5,816 bases of DNA from assembly GCA_902727905.1 (NCBI GenBank), contig CACVAR010000186.1:1-5816 (forward strand). The letters run 5' to 3'. The DNA is from an uncultured Sulfurovum sp. (GTDB taxonomy: Bacteria > Campylobacterota > Campylobacteria > Campylobacterales > Sulfurovaceae). Numbering within the stretch: the stretch's first letter is position 1; every line of letters begins with the position of its first letter. A program made the translations under genes and the position numbers. This document shows, in pieces, positions 5,784 through 5,816 of the stretch. The notes beneath the pieces are model-generated. The model was not told where the DNA came from and did not search any database. It worked only from the letters and a program-made list of their open reading frames with translations.

Positions 5784-5816
5784 AGTACTTCCTTATAATC
5801 AATAATTTCTAGTATT

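Noticed and set aside
1..5816. Mobile element, CRISPR array, tRNA or rRNA
   Set aside because: No transposase or integrase, no regularly spaced repeats, no cloverleaf or conserved rRNA segments were seen on either strand.

Overview
The window is an A+T-rich, compact stretch of bacterial chromosome. Codon use, the lysine- and asparagine-rich proteins, T-rich tracts in front of TATAAT-type -10 boxes, and the flavour of the yraN and yajQ products suggest a Campylobacterota member, perhaps a Sulfurimonas- or Sulfurovum-like marine or sediment organism. That assignment is an inference from sequence style; there is no rRNA here to fix it. I see no tRNA, rRNA, CRISPR array, transposase or phage gene.

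The left part (1-2577) is a minus-strand pair. A 577-residue AAA+ ATPase with an unusual Asn in Walker B is followed, after one base, by an exported HExxH metallopeptidase-like protein. The peptidase runs off the left edge, and only its first 280 residues are visible. A 368-bp divergent intergenic region (2578-2945) follows. It holds promoters for both directions and a repeat triad that could form a structured leader RNA. To its right, on the plus strand (2946-4430), lies a lysine-rich 494-residue protein. I read it as a putative nuclease with two PD-(D/E)XK-like halves. The ATPase and the nuclease-like gene both start at TTG and share an AGGAATAGA ribosome-binding leader, so the leaders form an inverted pair facing away from the shared intergenic region.

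The right part (4432-5816) is housekeeping in character: yraN (UPF0102, nuclease-fold) on the minus strand, tail-to-tail with the nuclease-like gene with one base between stops; an 83-residue plus-strand protein with a Cys/Gly-rich putative metal-binding tail; and yajQ (UPF0234) on the minus strand. The 219-bp divergent spacer between yraN and the small gene holds a perfect 13-bp inverted repeat. A compact stem-loop cluster separates the small gene from yajQ.

Functionally, the best candidate for something undescribed is the divergent AAA+ ATPase / double-nuclease-like protein locus, with the exported peptidase attached to the ATPase operon. No methyltransferase or specificity subunit is visible, so a restriction-modification reading is not supported by this window alone. 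The ATPase and the nuclease-like gene may simply be neighbours.
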